A DNA stretch of 64,000 bases from Pseudoduganella flava (GTDB lineage Bacteria > Pseudomonadota > Gammaproteobacteria > Burkholderiales > Burkholderiaceae_D): the NCBI RefSeq assembly GCF_007830495.1, contig NZ_VLKW01000005.1, forward strand, positions 305,641 through 369,640, read 5' to 3'. A model generated the notes under the pieces. That model saw nothing but the letters and a program-made list of their open reading frames with translations. It made no database searches and was not told the DNA's origin. Made by a program: the position numbers and the translations under genes. This document shows, one piece after another, positions 8,862 through 17,522 of this stretch; position 1 is the first letter of the stretch, and each line of letters begins with the position of its first letter.

Positions 8862-11486
8862 ATGTCGACCATTATCGTGTTCTGCCACCTGCGCTGGGAC
8901 TTCGTCTTTCAACGTCCGCAGCACCTGCTGACACGCCTGGCTAACAACTACAAGATCGTGTTCGTGGAAGAGCCCATCCATCACGATGGCGAGAGCTTCA
9001 TGAAGACGTGGCAGCCGGCGCCGAACATCACGGTTTGCCAGCCGCACACGAGCGTGCAGCAAACCGGCTTCCACGACGATCAGATTCCGCTGCTGCAGCC
9101 GATGGTCGCCAAACTCGTGCCGGAAAAAGAGGACCCCATCGTGTGGTTCTACACGCCGATGGCGCTGCCGCTGCTGCCGCAGCTGCATGCAAGCCTCGTC
9201 GTGTACGACTGCATGGACGAACTGTCGGCATTCAAGAACCCGCCGCGCCAGTTGCTGCAACGGGAAACCGCGCTGCTCAACATCGCCGACCTCGTGTTCA
9301 CGGGCGGCCCGAGCCTGTATGAAGCGAAGCGCACCCGCCATGCGAACGCGCACTGCTTCTCCAGCTCCGTCGATGCGAAGCACTTCGCCCAGGCGCTGGC
9401 CCGTGGCGACAGCCATCCTGACCAGGCCGCCATTCCCCACCCGCGCCTGGGCTTCTACGGCGTGATCGACGAGCGCTTCGACACGGAGCTGACCGCCAAG
9501 GTCGCCGATGCGCACCCGGACTGGCAGATCGTGCTGGTGGGCCCGGTCGTGAAGATCGACCCGGCGCACCTGCCGAAGCGCCCGAACATCCACTACCTGG
9601 GCCAGCGCAGCTACGAGGAACTGCCGAAGTTCCTGGCCGGCTGGGACGTGTGCCTGATGCCGTTCGCGCTGAACGAAGCGACGAAGTTCATCAGCCCGAC
9701 CAAGGTACTGGAATACATGGCGGCCGAACTGCCGATCGTCTCCACGGCGATCCGCGACGTGGAGCAGCCTTACGGCGGCATCGTGGCGATCGGCCACACG
9801 CCTGAGGAATTCGTCGCCCATTGCGAAGCGGCGCTGCGCCAGACGCCGGAGCAAACCAAACAGATGGCCGAGCGCATGCGCGAGGTCGTCGCCAACACTT
9901 CCTGGGAAACCACTGCACAACGGATGCGAGAATTGATCGACAATACGACCCCGGCCCGCAAGTTCGCGCGCCTGACTACCCCTGAAATGTCCGTGGACGC
10001 CGCACCGCAGAACGTCAACCCGCTGCGCAGCCCGTCCAATGCGCAGAAGGTCGGCTGCGTGATCGTCGGCGCCGGCCCGACCGGCCTGTCCGCCGCCTAT
10101 CACCTGGGCCAGGACACGCTGCTGCTGGAGAAAAATACGACCGTGGGCGGCTGGTGCCGCTCGATCGAGGACAAGGGCTTCACGTTCGACTACGCGGGCC
10201 ACATCATGTTCTCGAACGACCCGTACGTGTTGAAGCTGTACGACATCCTGCTGGGCGACAACCAGCATTGGCAGATGCGCGAGGCATGGGTTTACTCGAA
10301 GCAGGTGTACACCCGCTACCCGTTCCAGGGCGCGCTGTATGGCCTGCCGCCGGCCGTCATCAAGGAGTGCGTGCTGGGTGCGATCGAAGCACGCTACGGC
10401 TCCGAAGAGGAAGCCGCCGGTGAAACGTGCGCGAACAGCGAGACGGCCGATTGCTGCGCCGACGGCACGGCCGATGCCGCGAACGCGTCGGGCACCGCCG
10501 TCAAGGGCGAGCCGAAGAACTTCGAGGAGTTCATCTACAAGGTGTGGGGAAAGGGCATCGCGAAGCACTTCGCCATCCCCTACAACAAGAAGATCTGGAC
10601 CGTGGACCTGAAGGACATGGAAACGTCGTGGCTAGGCGGCCGCGTCCCGCTGCCGGACCTGGGCCAGATCATCGAAGGCGCGCTGGAACCTGTCGCCAAG
10701 CCGATGGGCCCGAACGCCCGCTTCGGCTATCCGAAAAAAGGCGGCTTCCAGGCACTGGTGAACGGCTTCGTCCCGCACATCAAGGGCAAGATCGAGCTCA
10801 ATGCCGACGTGGCGCAGGTACTGCCGCGCGAACACGTGATCGCGCTGGCCGACGGCCGCCGCTTCCGCTACGACCAGCTGGTGTCGACGATGCCGCTGCC
10901 GGAGCTGGTGAAGCTGATCGGGCCGGAGGCGCCGGAAGAAGTGCAAGCCGCCGCGAAAGGCCTGCAGCACATCTCGATCCGCTGCGTGAACATCGGTGTG
11001 AACCGCGAGAACGTCACGGACAAGCACTGGATCTACTACCCCGAGGATTCGATCTTCCACCGCATCTTCGTGCAGGGTAACGCGAGCCCCGAGTGCAACG
11101 CGCCGGGCGGCTTCGGCTTCACCTGCGAGATTTCGTACTCGCCGTGGAAACCGCTGCCGGTCGATGGCGACGACCTGATCGCCCGCTGCATCCAGGACTG
11201 CATCAAGGTCGGCTTCATGCAGCCGGACGACGAAGTGCTGTGCGCGAACATCGTCGACATGCCGTACGCCTACGTGCTGTACGACCACAGCCGCGCGAAG
11301 AACGTGCAGACGGTGCGCGACTGGCTGCTGCAGCACGACATCGTGCTGGCGGGCCGCTACAGCGAGTGGGAGTACTACAACTCCGACCACGCCTTCCTGG
11401 CCGGCAAGAAAGCCGCCGAAACCGTCACGGCCCGCCTCGCTCCACCCGCAACAAGCGCGAAGCCCGTAGTGAAGGCCGACGCATAA
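8862..11486 (+). CDS. Fusion: glycosyltransferase + UDP-galactopyranose-mutase-like flavoprotein
   Basis: This 874-residue protein has two enzyme halves. Residues 1-365 look like a GT4/TuaH-type glycosyltransferase (HLRWDFVFQRPQHLL at the start, YDCMDELSAF in the middle, KVLEYMAAELPIVS donor-site motif near 280). From about residue 392 a Rossmann flavoprotein begins (VIVGAGPTGLSAAYHL), with WCRSIEDKGFTFDYAGH, DMETSWLGGRVPLPD and a C-terminal AGRYSEWEYYNSDHA segment. This pattern resembles UDP-galactopyranose mutase and related amine-oxidase-fold enzymes. An acidic, Cys-containing insert (about residues 515-550) interrupts the second half. Neighbouring galK and a GH2 hydrolase suggest galactose or galactofuranose chemistry for a surface glycan. 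A strong terminator follows. Alternative: a protoporphyrinogen-oxidase-like enzyme of other function. Confidence 0.8.
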   Translation: MSTIIVFCHLRWDFVFQRPQHLLTRLANNYKIVFVEEPIHHDGESFMKTWQPAPNITVCQPHTSVQQTGFHDDQIPLLQPMVAKLVPEKEDPIVWFYTPMALPLLPQLHASLVVYDCMDELSAFKNPPRQLLQRETALLNIADLVFTGGPSLYEAKRTRHANAHCFSSSVDAKHFAQALARGDSHPDQAAIPHPRLGFYGVIDERFDTELTAKVADAHPDWQIVLVGPVVKIDPAHLPKRPNIHYLGQRSYEELPKFLAGWDVCLMPFALNEATKFISPTKVLEYMAAELPIVSTAIRDVEQPYGGIVAIGHTPEEFVAHCEAALRQTPEQTKQMAERMREVVANTSWETTAQRMRELIDNTTPARKFARLTTPEMSVDAAPQNVNPLRSPSNAQKVGCVIVGAGPTGLSAAYHLGQDTLLLEKNTTVGGWCRSIEDKGFTFDYAGHIMFSNDPYVLKLYDILLGDNQHWQMREAWVYSKQVYTRYPFQGALYGLPPAVIKECVLGAIEARYGSEEEAAGETCANSETADCCADGTADAANASGTAVKGEPKNFEEFIYKVWGKGIAKHFAIPYNKKIWTVDLKDMETSWLGGRVPLPDLGQIIEGALEPVAKPMGPNARFGYPKKGGFQALVNGFVPHIKGKIELNADVAQVLPREHVIALADGRRFRYDQLVSTMPLPELVKLIGPEAPEEVQAAAKGLQHISIRCVNIGVNRENVTDKHWIYYPEDSIFHRIFVQGNASPECNAPGGFGFTCEISYSPWKPLPVDGDDLIARCIQDCIKVGFMQPDDEVLCANIVDMPYAYVLYDHSRAKNVQTVRDWLLQHDIVLAGRYSEWEYYNSDHAFLAGKKAAETVTARLAPPATSAKPVVKADA

Positions 11487-11505
11487 CCCGCGTCTCCTCC
11501 ACGGA

Positions 11506-11537
11506 AACGGCGGTCCTCCGGGGCCGCCGTTTTTTTT
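11506..11537 (+). terminator. Rho-independent terminator
   Basis: AACGGCGG (11506-11513) pairs with CCGCCGTT (11524-11531) around a 10-nt loop and runs directly into a tract of eight T. It lies 20 nt after the stop of the glycosyltransferase/flavoprotein fusion gene. Confidence 0.9.
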
Positions 11538-11570
11538 CGCGCTTGCTTACCGCGTTGTTTTCCCCACACA

Positions 11571-11786
11571 GGGGACTGTCCCTCGTTTCAGGAAATATTT
11601 CCGGAATTCGGGGACTGTCCCTCGAATTCGGCAACACGCGCCAGCGAATGACGGGCCGATATCCAGCGGTGGTTGATCAGCGATTGGCGCGCAAACGTCG
11701 TCCGGTTACAACAACGTGTGGTACCAGCGACACGAGGGACTGTCCCTCGATTTTGGAAAGATTTCCGGATTCGAGGGACAGTCCCC
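11571..11786. repeat. Cluster of four GGGACTGTCCC-type palindromic repeats
   Basis: Four copies of a short palindromic core lie at 11571-11584, 11610-11623, 11734-11748 and 11773-11786, the last inverted (GAGGGACAGTCCCC). Three are followed by a GGAAA..TTTCC tail that can also pair. The same element recurs as an inverted pair at 28527-28690. This looks like an extragenic palindromic repeat family. The 11487-11802 gap holds only the terminator and these repeats; I see no gene in it. Confidence 0.75.
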
Positions 11787-11802
11787 AATGTTAGGAAATG
11801 TT

Positions 11803-12723
11803 TCAGCCGGTGCGGCGGCGGAATTGCCAGGGGAGCGCGTTGTGGATTGCGGTGGCGGCGATCGCGGCGTGGCCGGTTGCGACGCTGATCTGGTTCAGGC
11901 CCAGCACCACGTCGCCGACGGCGTACAGGCCCGGCACCGTCGTGCGCTGGTGGTCGTCGACGATCAGCTTGTCGCATTCGCCGCACTTCGCACCCAACGC
12001 CTGCGCCAGGCCCGAGCGGGCCGTTTCGCCCAGCATCGGGTAGAACACGTCGAAGCGGTAATCGGCGCCGTCTTCCGTGTGCAGCACCGGTTCCATCGCA
12101 TTCGTCAGCGTCACGCCCTTCAGAGGGGAAGCGACGTAGCGCACGCCGGCCACGCGCAGCTTTTCTTCTTCCTCCGGCGACAGCGGCGCATCGGGCTCGC
12201 GCTCGAACAACGTGACGTCGCAGGAAAAGGTGCGCATGAACAGCGCGTGCCCGGTGCGGTTATGCGGTTGTGAGACGACGGCGACGCGCTTGTCGAGGAT
12301 GTCGTAGCCGTCGCAGACGGGGCACAGCCGGAGGGCGCCGCTGGCCACGGCGTCGTACCACCCTTCGACGGGCAGGCCGGCATCGGCAACGCCGGTCGCC
12401 AGCAGCACGGCGGCGGCGCGGATCTCGCCGCCTTCGTGCGTGGCGACGAACACGTCGTCCACCTTCGTCAGGCCGGTGATCTCGAGCTCGTCGACGCCAC
12501 CGCCGTAGCACTCCAGCTGCTGGCGCAGCCGGCCGAGCAGCTCGCGGCCCGGCACGCCGCCGGGAAAGCCCGGATAGTTGTGGCTGACGGGGATCAGGCC
12601 GAGACGGCTGTTCCCCTTGTCGGCGACGATCACGTCGCGCCGGAAGCGCCGCAGGTACACGGCGGCCGTGAGGCCGCCGGGACCGCCGCCGATGATCAGC
12701 ACTTCACACAGGCGTGTACTCAC
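11803..12723 (-). CDS. Thioredoxin-reductase-like FAD oxidoreductase
   Basis: This is a 306-residue cytoplasmic flavoprotein of the thioredoxin reductase fold. It has the N-terminal FAD motif IIGGGPGGLTAAVYL, a redox CxxC (CPVCDG, residues 134-137) and the C-terminal GLYAVGDVV FAD motif. The NADPH-binding loop, normally GGGxSA, reads SQPHNRTGHA at residues 151-160 and lacks the glycine-rich turn. It may therefore use another donor or bind NADPH poorly. The GTG start overlaps the stop of the upstream Thr/Gly-rich gene by 4 nt (GTGA), so translation is probably coupled. No thioredoxin gene is nearby. A role in thiol redox control is likely; the partner is unknown. Confidence 0.85.
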   Translation of the reverse strand: MSTRLCEVLIIGGGPGGLTAAVYLRRFRRDVIVADKGNSRLGLIPVSHNYPGFPGGVPGRELLGRLRQQLECYGGGVDELEITGLTKVDDVFVATHEGGEIRAAAVLLATGVADAGLPVEGWYDAVASGALRLCPVCDGYDILDKRVAVVSQPHNRTGHALFMRTFSCDVTLFEREPDAPLSPEEEEKLRVAGVRYVASPLKGVTLTNAMEPVLHTEDGADYRFDVFYPMLGETARSGLAQALGAKCGECDKLIVDDHQRTTVPGLYAVGDVVLGLNQISVATGHAAIAATAIHNALPWQFRRRTG

Positions 12724-13607
12724 CGACCCGTCGCGTTGGTGCTGGAACCCGAGCTGGTGCCGGTGGTGCCGGTGGTGCCGGTGGTACCGGTGGTTCCGCT
12801 CGTCCCACCCGTCGTGCCGCTCGTGCCCGTGCTGGTCCCGCTCGTACCCGACGTGGTGCCGCTGGTGCCGGTCGTCGTACCGCTGGTGCCCGTCGTGGTA
12901 CCGCTGGTGCCCTTCGTCGTCCCGCTGGTGCCGGTGGTCGTGCCGCTGGCGCCGGTGCTGGTGCCGCTGGTGCCCGTCGTCGCACCGCTCGTGCCCATCG
13001 TCGTGCCGCTGCCCGATGCGCCGGACGACGTCGTGCCGCCGGCGCGATTGCCGGCTGGCCCGCGCGTCGATGTCGAGCGGTTCGTGCCCGTCGGTGCCAC
13101 ACCGTTGTACGTGCCAGTGCCGGTCGCGTTGTAGGCGCCGCCGTTGACAGCACCGGTGCCGGCCCCGTTATAGCCGCTGTTGTTGACGGTGCCGCCGACG
13201 GCACCGGTGCCGTTGTTCAGCGTGCCCTGCGTGGCCGGCGATCCGGCCGACGAGCCCGTGCGGCCCTGCGACAGCGTGCTGCCGCTGGTGGTCGTGCCGG
13301 TGATCGTGGTGGGCGTATTCCCGACCGTGCCCAGCGGCGTGGTCACGCCCGGCGTGCCGATCGTGCCCGTCGTCTGGCCCATGCCGTTGACAGGCGTGGG
13401 ACCGGGCGCGCTGACCGTCCCGGTCGTGCTCGTGGTGGTGCCGGCCGTGCCGCGGTTGACACCTGTGTTGACGGAAGTGCCGACGCCCGTGTTGACGCCG
13501 GTGTTGACTTGCCCGCCGGTGGTGCCGCCTGCCGGCGTCGTGACCGTCTGGGCGGATGCCGCGGTCGCACCGAGCGCGGCCGCCAGCAGAATCGGATGGA
13601 TCCTCAT
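12720..13607 (-). CDS. Exported Thr/Gly/Ser-rich low-complexity protein
   Basis: I do not recognise a function. The 295-residue product has a clear signal peptide (MRIHPILLAAALGATAASAQ). The rest is almost entirely Thr, Gly, Ser, Asn and Pro. From about residue 190 onward it is built of near-perfect repeats of the type GTSGTTT, about a dozen units, ending in a TGTTGTTGT run. No Cys, catalytic motif or membrane segment follows the signal peptide. AAGGAGAA sits just before the ATG. The composition suggests a flexible extracellular or periplasmic polymer. Its stop overlaps the start of the flavoprotein gene downstream. The coding repeats are prone to slippage, so length may vary between strains. 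Confidence 0.7.
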   Translation of the reverse strand: MRIHPILLAAALGATAASAQTVTTPAGGTTGGQVNTGVNTGVGTSVNTGVNRGTAGTTTSTTGTVSAPGPTPVNGMGQTTGTIGTPGVTTPLGTVGNTPTTITGTTTSGSTLSQGRTGSSAGSPATQGTLNNGTGAVGGTVNNSGYNGAGTGAVNGGAYNATGTGTYNGVAPTGTNRSTSTRGPAGNRAGGTTSSGASGSGTTMGTSGATTGTSGTSTGASGTTTGTSGTTKGTSGTTTGTSGTTTGTSGTTSGTSGTSTGTSGTTGGTSGTTGTTGTTGTTGTSSGSSTNATGR

Positions 13608-13753
13608 GACGTTCTCCTTGATTTGATTGGTGCGCCGATTCTGTCACGCGGCGCCGCGCGCGGCCGTAGGAGCATGCCGCATGCGCCAGTCGGAAGCCTC
13701 CCCGACCTGCCATTTTCCCTCGACAGCCGCCGCCGGCGGCCGTCGATTTCCCC

Positions 13754-14131
13754 TCAGTGCGCAGCCATCCCGCCGCGCATCCCCTGCCCCGCCGACGCCC
13801 CGGCCCCCATGCCGCTGGCGGCCATGCGGCGGCACTCATCGGCGCAGCGGCGGCACGCGGCGGCGCAATCCTGGCAATGCTGCATCGGATGCTGGCCGCA
13901 CTCCTGCGCGCAGGCGTCGCACATTGCCGCGCACATGCTGCACAGCTCGGCCGCGAGCTTGCTGCCGCGCGCCATGAAGCCAGCGGCGGTGCGGCACAGC
14001 GCGGCGCAATCGATGTCCAGCGCGATGCACTGGGCCATCATCTTCGGGTCTTCCTCACGCAGGCACGCACTGGCGCACATGTCGCACGCACGCGCGCAGT
14101 CATCACATGCTTCGATACACGATTCATACAT
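13754..14131 (-). CDS. Cys-rich four-helix-bundle copper-storage-like protein
   Basis: The 125-residue protein has 19 Cys, most in CxxC or CxxxC spacing along predicted helices (CIEACDDCARACDMC at the start, CSMCAAMCDACAQEC in the middle). This is the pattern of the DUF326/Csp family, which stores many Cu(I) ions inside a helical bundle. No signal peptide is visible, so it resembles the cytosolic Csp3 type. The C-terminus is Met/Gly/His-rich (GMRGGMAAH). AAGGGGGA lies 7 nt before the ATG. It is transcribed away from the esterase gene. Copper sequestration fits the nearby copper-containing oxidase operon, but that link is only inference. Confidence 0.8.
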   Translation of the reverse strand: MYESCIEACDDCARACDMCASACLREEDPKMMAQCIALDIDCAALCRTAAGFMARGSKLAAELCSMCAAMCDACAQECGQHPMQHCQDCAAACRRCADECRRMAASGMGAGASAGQGMRGGMAAH

Positions 14132-14270
14132 GATACGTCCCCCTTATGTGTGATACCGAACGCATACTGTACGCTTCGTGCAGGCGCCGCGGCGCCATGG
14201 TGAATTGGCGCACGGAACCAACTCGACCGTATGCCGGATGCTGGACCTACCTTCACTACAGGGAGCCTCG

Positions 14271-15314
14271 ATGAAGATCAACAGCTTATCGCTGGCCTGC
14301 GCCAGCCTGGTCGTCGCCACCGCGGCCTTCGCCATCGACAGCACCGAGCCGCCCAAGGCCGAGCCACGCATGCAGCAGGTGCTCGACGCACTGGCCGCGC
14401 TGGACGGCAAACCGATCGAGACGCTGACGCCGCAGGAGGCGCGCCAGCAGCCGACGCCGGCCGACGCCGTCCAGCAATTGTTGAAGGACCAGGGCAAGAG
14501 CACCTCCCCGCAGGCGGGCGCGACGGTGAAGCAGATGGCCGCCGACGGCCCGCAAGGCCGCATCCCGCTGGCGGTCTACACGCCGGCCGGCAAAGGCCCG
14601 TTCCCCGTGCTGCTGTACTACCATGGCGGCGGCTTCGTGCTGGCCGATACGAAGACGTACGACGCATCGGTGCGCGCGCTGGCGAAAGGCGCGCAGGCCG
14701 TCGTCGTGTCGGTCGAGTACCGCCAGGCGCCGGAGCACAAGTTCCCCGCCGCACCGGACGATGCGTTCGCCGCCTACCGCTGGGTGCTCGACCATGCGAA
14801 GGAACTGAACGGCGACCCGGCCCGCGTTGCCGTTGCCGGCGAAAGCGCGGGCGGCAATCTCGCCACCGTCGTCGCGCTGATGGCGCGCGACAAGGGCGCC
14901 AAGGCGCCGCTGCACCAGCTGCTGATCTACCCCGTCGTCGGCGACGACATGAGCACGCCTTCATACCAGCGCAACGCCAACGCGAAGCCGCTGAACAAGC
15001 CGATGATGCAGTGGTTCTTCAAGCAGTACCTGAACGGGCCGGACGATGCGCAGAACCCGTACGCGCTGCCGCTGAAGGCGGACAGCCTGAAAGGCCTGCC
15101 TCCGGCCACCGTCATCACGGCGGAGATCGACCCGCTCGCTACCGAAGGCGAGCGCTATGTCGAGAAGCTGAAAAAGGACGGCGTGAAGGTCGAGTACCGC
15201 CAGTTCGACGGCGTCACCCACGAGTTCTTCGGCATGGCGCCGGTCGTGCCGAAGGCCGAGGATGCGCAGAAGTTCGCGATCGACAACCTGAAGAAGGCGT
15301 TCGCCGCCAAATAA
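14271..15314 (+). CDS. Exported alpha/beta hydrolase, hormone-sensitive-lipase family esterase
   Basis: The 347-residue enzyme probably hydrolyses short acyl or aryl esters in the periplasm. A signal peptide covers residues 1-22 (SLACASLVVATAAFA). The oxyanion-hole motif HGGGF is at residues 118-122 and the nucleophile S192 is in GESAGG. The acid is expected in AEIDPLATEGE and the catalytic His in THEFFGM near the end. I chose the ATG at 14271 because AGGGAG precedes it and it begins the signal peptide; an upstream in-frame extension lacks this. It ends 2 nt from the convergent topoisomerase gene. The substrate is not identifiable. Confidence 0.88.
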   Translation: MKINSLSLACASLVVATAAFAIDSTEPPKAEPRMQQVLDALAALDGKPIETLTPQEARQQPTPADAVQQLLKDQGKSTSPQAGATVKQMAADGPQGRIPLAVYTPAGKGPFPVLLYYHGGGFVLADTKTYDASVRALAKGAQAVVVSVEYRQAPEHKFPAAPDDAFAAYRWVLDHAKELNGDPARVAVAGESAGGNLATVVALMARDKGAKAPLHQLLIYPVVGDDMSTPSYQRNANAKPLNKPMMQWFFKQYLNGPDDAQNPYALPLKADSLKGLPPATVITAEIDPLATEGERYVEKLKKDGVKVEYRQFDGVTHEFFGMAPVVPKAEDAQKFAIDNLKKAFAAK

Positions 15315-15316
15315 GG

Positions 15317-16459
15317 TCAGGCGGCGGCCGCCTGCAGCCGGGTACTCTTCGCGGCCCGGCTGCGCTTGCCCTTGGCGGGCTGCACGGTCTTCTCGGCCCG
15401 CGCCAGGCGCTCCTGCAGCAGCGCCAGCACGGCCGCCTCCTCCGGCTGCAGCGCGTGCAGCTCCTTCTCGAATTCCTCCTCGGCGCGGGCGCGCAGCGCG
15501 GCCAGTTCCGCGCCATCCATGTAGGCTTCCAGCACGGCCGGGTGCACATAGCACTTGCGGCACACGGACGGCGTGTTGCCGAGGCGTTTCGCCACCGATT
15601 CGATGGCCCGCACGATGTTTTTCTTGGCCTGCGTTTCCGAATCGAACTTCTCGAATTCCTGCAGCGCCAGCGCGGCCAGCACGGTGCCGGACCACGTGCG
15701 GAAATCCTTCGCCGTGTAATCCTCGCCGGTGATCGTGCGCAGGTACTCGTTGACGTCGGCCGAGTCGACCGAATGCGTGGTGCCGTCGTCGTCGACGTAC
15801 TGGAACAGCTCCTGCCCCGGCAGGTCGCGGATCTTGCCGATGATGCGGGCCAGCCGGCGGTCCGCCACCTTGACGTCGTGGAACACCCCGCTCTTGCCGC
15901 GAAAGCGGAACTCGACCTCCTTGCCGTCGATGCGCACATGACGGTTGCGCAACGTCGTCAAGCCGAACGATTTATTGTCGCGCGCATATTCCTCGTTACC
16001 GATGCGCATCATCGTGTGTTCCAGCAGGTAGACGATCGTCGCCAGCACCTTTTCGCGCGGCAGGCCAGGCAAGCCGAGCGCCCCGTCGACGGCCTTGCGG
16101 ATACCCGGCAGCGCCTGGCCGAACGCGATCATCCGTTCGTACTTGACCTCGTCGCGCACGCTGCGCCAGCGCGGGTGATAGCGGTACTGCTTGCGGCCGC
16201 GCGCATCGCGCCCCGTCGCCTGCAGGTGGCCGTTCGCATGTGGGCAGATCCACACGTCCGTCCACGCCGGCGGGATCGCCAGCGACTTGATGCGGCCCAG
16301 GGTGGCCTCATCGGTGACCGCGGCGCCGTCGGCATCGGCATAGCGAAAGCCGCCGTCGGCGGGCAGGCGGGACAGGCCCGGCCTGGCGTCGTTCACATAG
16401 CGCAAGCCGGCGGCGCGCGCGGCCTGCGGCGGGTCGGTGACGAGTTCTTCGGGTTTCAT
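15317..16459 (-). CDS. DNA topoisomerase IB
   Basis: This enzyme relaxes supercoils by nicking one strand through a 3'-phosphotyrosine. The 380-residue protein matches the small bacterial (poxvirus-like) type IB family: GLRYVNDARPGLSR at the start, AIPPAWTDVWICP, RDARGRKQYRYHPRW, the KFRGKSG-like segment FRFRGKSG, and DFRTWSGT. The catalytic Tyr is in KCYVHPAVLEAY near residue 320. A basic AKGKRSRAAKSTR tail may bind DNA. The start at 16459 (MKPEELV) was chosen because AGGAG precedes it; an upstream extension to 16525 reads as noise. A 178-bp divergent promoter region separates it from the DUF481 gene. Confidence 0.92.
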   Translation of the reverse strand: MKPEELVTDPPQAARAAGLRYVNDARPGLSRLPADGGFRYADADGAAVTDEATLGRIKSLAIPPAWTDVWICPHANGHLQATGRDARGRKQYRYHPRWRSVRDEVKYERMIAFGQALPGIRKAVDGALGLPGLPREKVLATIVYLLEHTMMRIGNEEYARDNKSFGLTTLRNRHVRIDGKEVEFRFRGKSGVFHDVKVADRRLARIIGKIRDLPGQELFQYVDDDGTTHSVDSADVNEYLRTITGEDYTAKDFRTWSGTVLAALALQEFEKFDSETQAKKNIVRAIESVAKRLGNTPSVCRKCYVHPAVLEAYMDGAELAALRARAEEEFEKELHALQPEEAAVLALLQERLARAEKTVQPAKGKRSRAAKSTRLQAAAA

Positions 16460-16637
16460 CGGAGCTCCTGGTTGTGGACACAGTGTGTCAGCGGCCGGCA
16501 AGACGTTCCGTACGGTGGGCAACACCCGTGAACGTCAGGACAACGGCCGACTACGGTACAGACTTCCCTTGAGACATCCTTCCCGATGCTGGGGTACAAT
16601 GCCGGCTCCACCGTTTCCGTACGAGCCACAGACACCA

Positions 16638-17387
16638 ATGACTTTTCGTTCTGTACTCATCCTCGCGATGGCCTTTGGGCACGGCGCAGCGTTCGCCGCC
16701 GACACGATCGAAGAACGCACCTGGAGTACGTCCGCCGAGCTGGGCGCGATCACCACTTCGGGCAACACCACCGGTACTTCCGTCACGGGCAAGATCGACG
16801 CCCGCCAGGAGCTGGAAGACTGGAGCAACCAGTACATCCTGACCGGCTTCTTCAAGGAAGACCAGGTGCAGACGGACGAGGGCGACGGCAAGAAGTACGT
16901 CCGCTCGGCCGAGCGCTTCGCCTTCTCGGCCAAGGCCGCCTACAAGCTGATGGAAGACGGCGAGCGCCTGTACGTGCTGGGCTCCCACGTCGACGACCGC
17001 TTCGGCGCCTACACGCGCTACTCGTCCGTGTCGATCGGCCGCGGCAAGCGCCTGTACAAGTCGCCTGACAAGATCGTCGAAGTCGAACTGGGCCCGGGCT
17101 ACTTCTCGGGCGTACGCGCCACCGGCGAGGAAGAAGACGGCGTCACCGTGCGCGGCGCGGCGAATGTGCGCTGGCAGATCAGCCCGTCCGCACTGTTCGC
17201 CCAATCGGTGGCCGTCGAGCGCGGCACGTCGAACACCCACTCGGTGGCCGAGACGTCGCTGTCGACGAAGATCAACGGCACGATGCAGATGAAAGCGGCC
17301 TTCAGCGCCCGCAACGACAGCAACGTCCCCGTCGACAAGAAGAACACGGATACGCAAACGTCGCTGACGCTCGTGTACTCGTTCTGA
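16638..17387 (+). CDS. DUF481 family outer membrane beta-barrel protein
   Basis: The 249-residue protein has a signal peptide (residues 1-21, ending AAFAAD), then alternating amphipathic strands typical of a small beta-barrel. Family features are AELGAITTSGNTTGTSVTGK near residue 30, repeated Tyr/Arg-rich strands, and a C-terminal strand ending in Phe (QTSLTLVYSF). DUF481 (YdiY-like) proteins are outer membrane proteins of unknown, possibly salt- or acid-responsive role. The ATG at 16638 begins the signal peptide; the upstream open frame is non-coding leader. Confidence 0.85.
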   Translation: MTFRSVLILAMAFGHGAAFAADTIEERTWSTSAELGAITTSGNTTGTSVTGKIDARQELEDWSNQYILTGFFKEDQVQTDEGDGKKYVRSAERFAFSAKAAYKLMEDGERLYVLGSHVDDRFGAYTRYSSVSIGRGKRLYKSPDKIVEVELGPGYFSGVRATGEEEDGVTVRGAANVRWQISPSALFAQSVAVERGTSNTHSVAETSLSTKINGTMQMKAAFSARNDSNVPVDKKNTDTQTSLTLVYSF

Positions 17388-17415
17388 CCACCGGCAGAGC
17401 GCCCCACTGTCGACT

Positions 17416-17518
17416 TCGTGTCCCGCTGGGGTCAGACCCCGGAAGGCCCCAAAAAGGACACGAACTCGGCTCTACCAGTTGCCGAGTCCGTGTCACTGGT
17501 GCCTGGCACCGGTGACAC
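17416..17518. repeat. Nested palindromic repeats
   Basis: Three inverted structures are packed between the DUF481 gene and the oxidase operon. TTCGTGTCC (17416-17424) pairs with GGACACGAA (17456-17464). Inside that pair sits GGGGTCAGACCCC (17428-17440). At 17490-17518 GTGTCAC-T-GGTGCC pairs with GGCACC-G-GTGACAC around a single T. The GGGGTCAGACCCC core is shared with the tandem repeat at 56648-56972. They may also stop transcription from both sides. Confidence 0.7.
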
Positions 17519-17522
17519 AAGC

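Noticed and set aside
12436..13134. Val/Pro-repeat open frame on the plus strand
   Set aside because: It is the complementary reading of the Thr/Gly repeat gene, whose minus-strand frame has a signal peptide and ribosome binding site.
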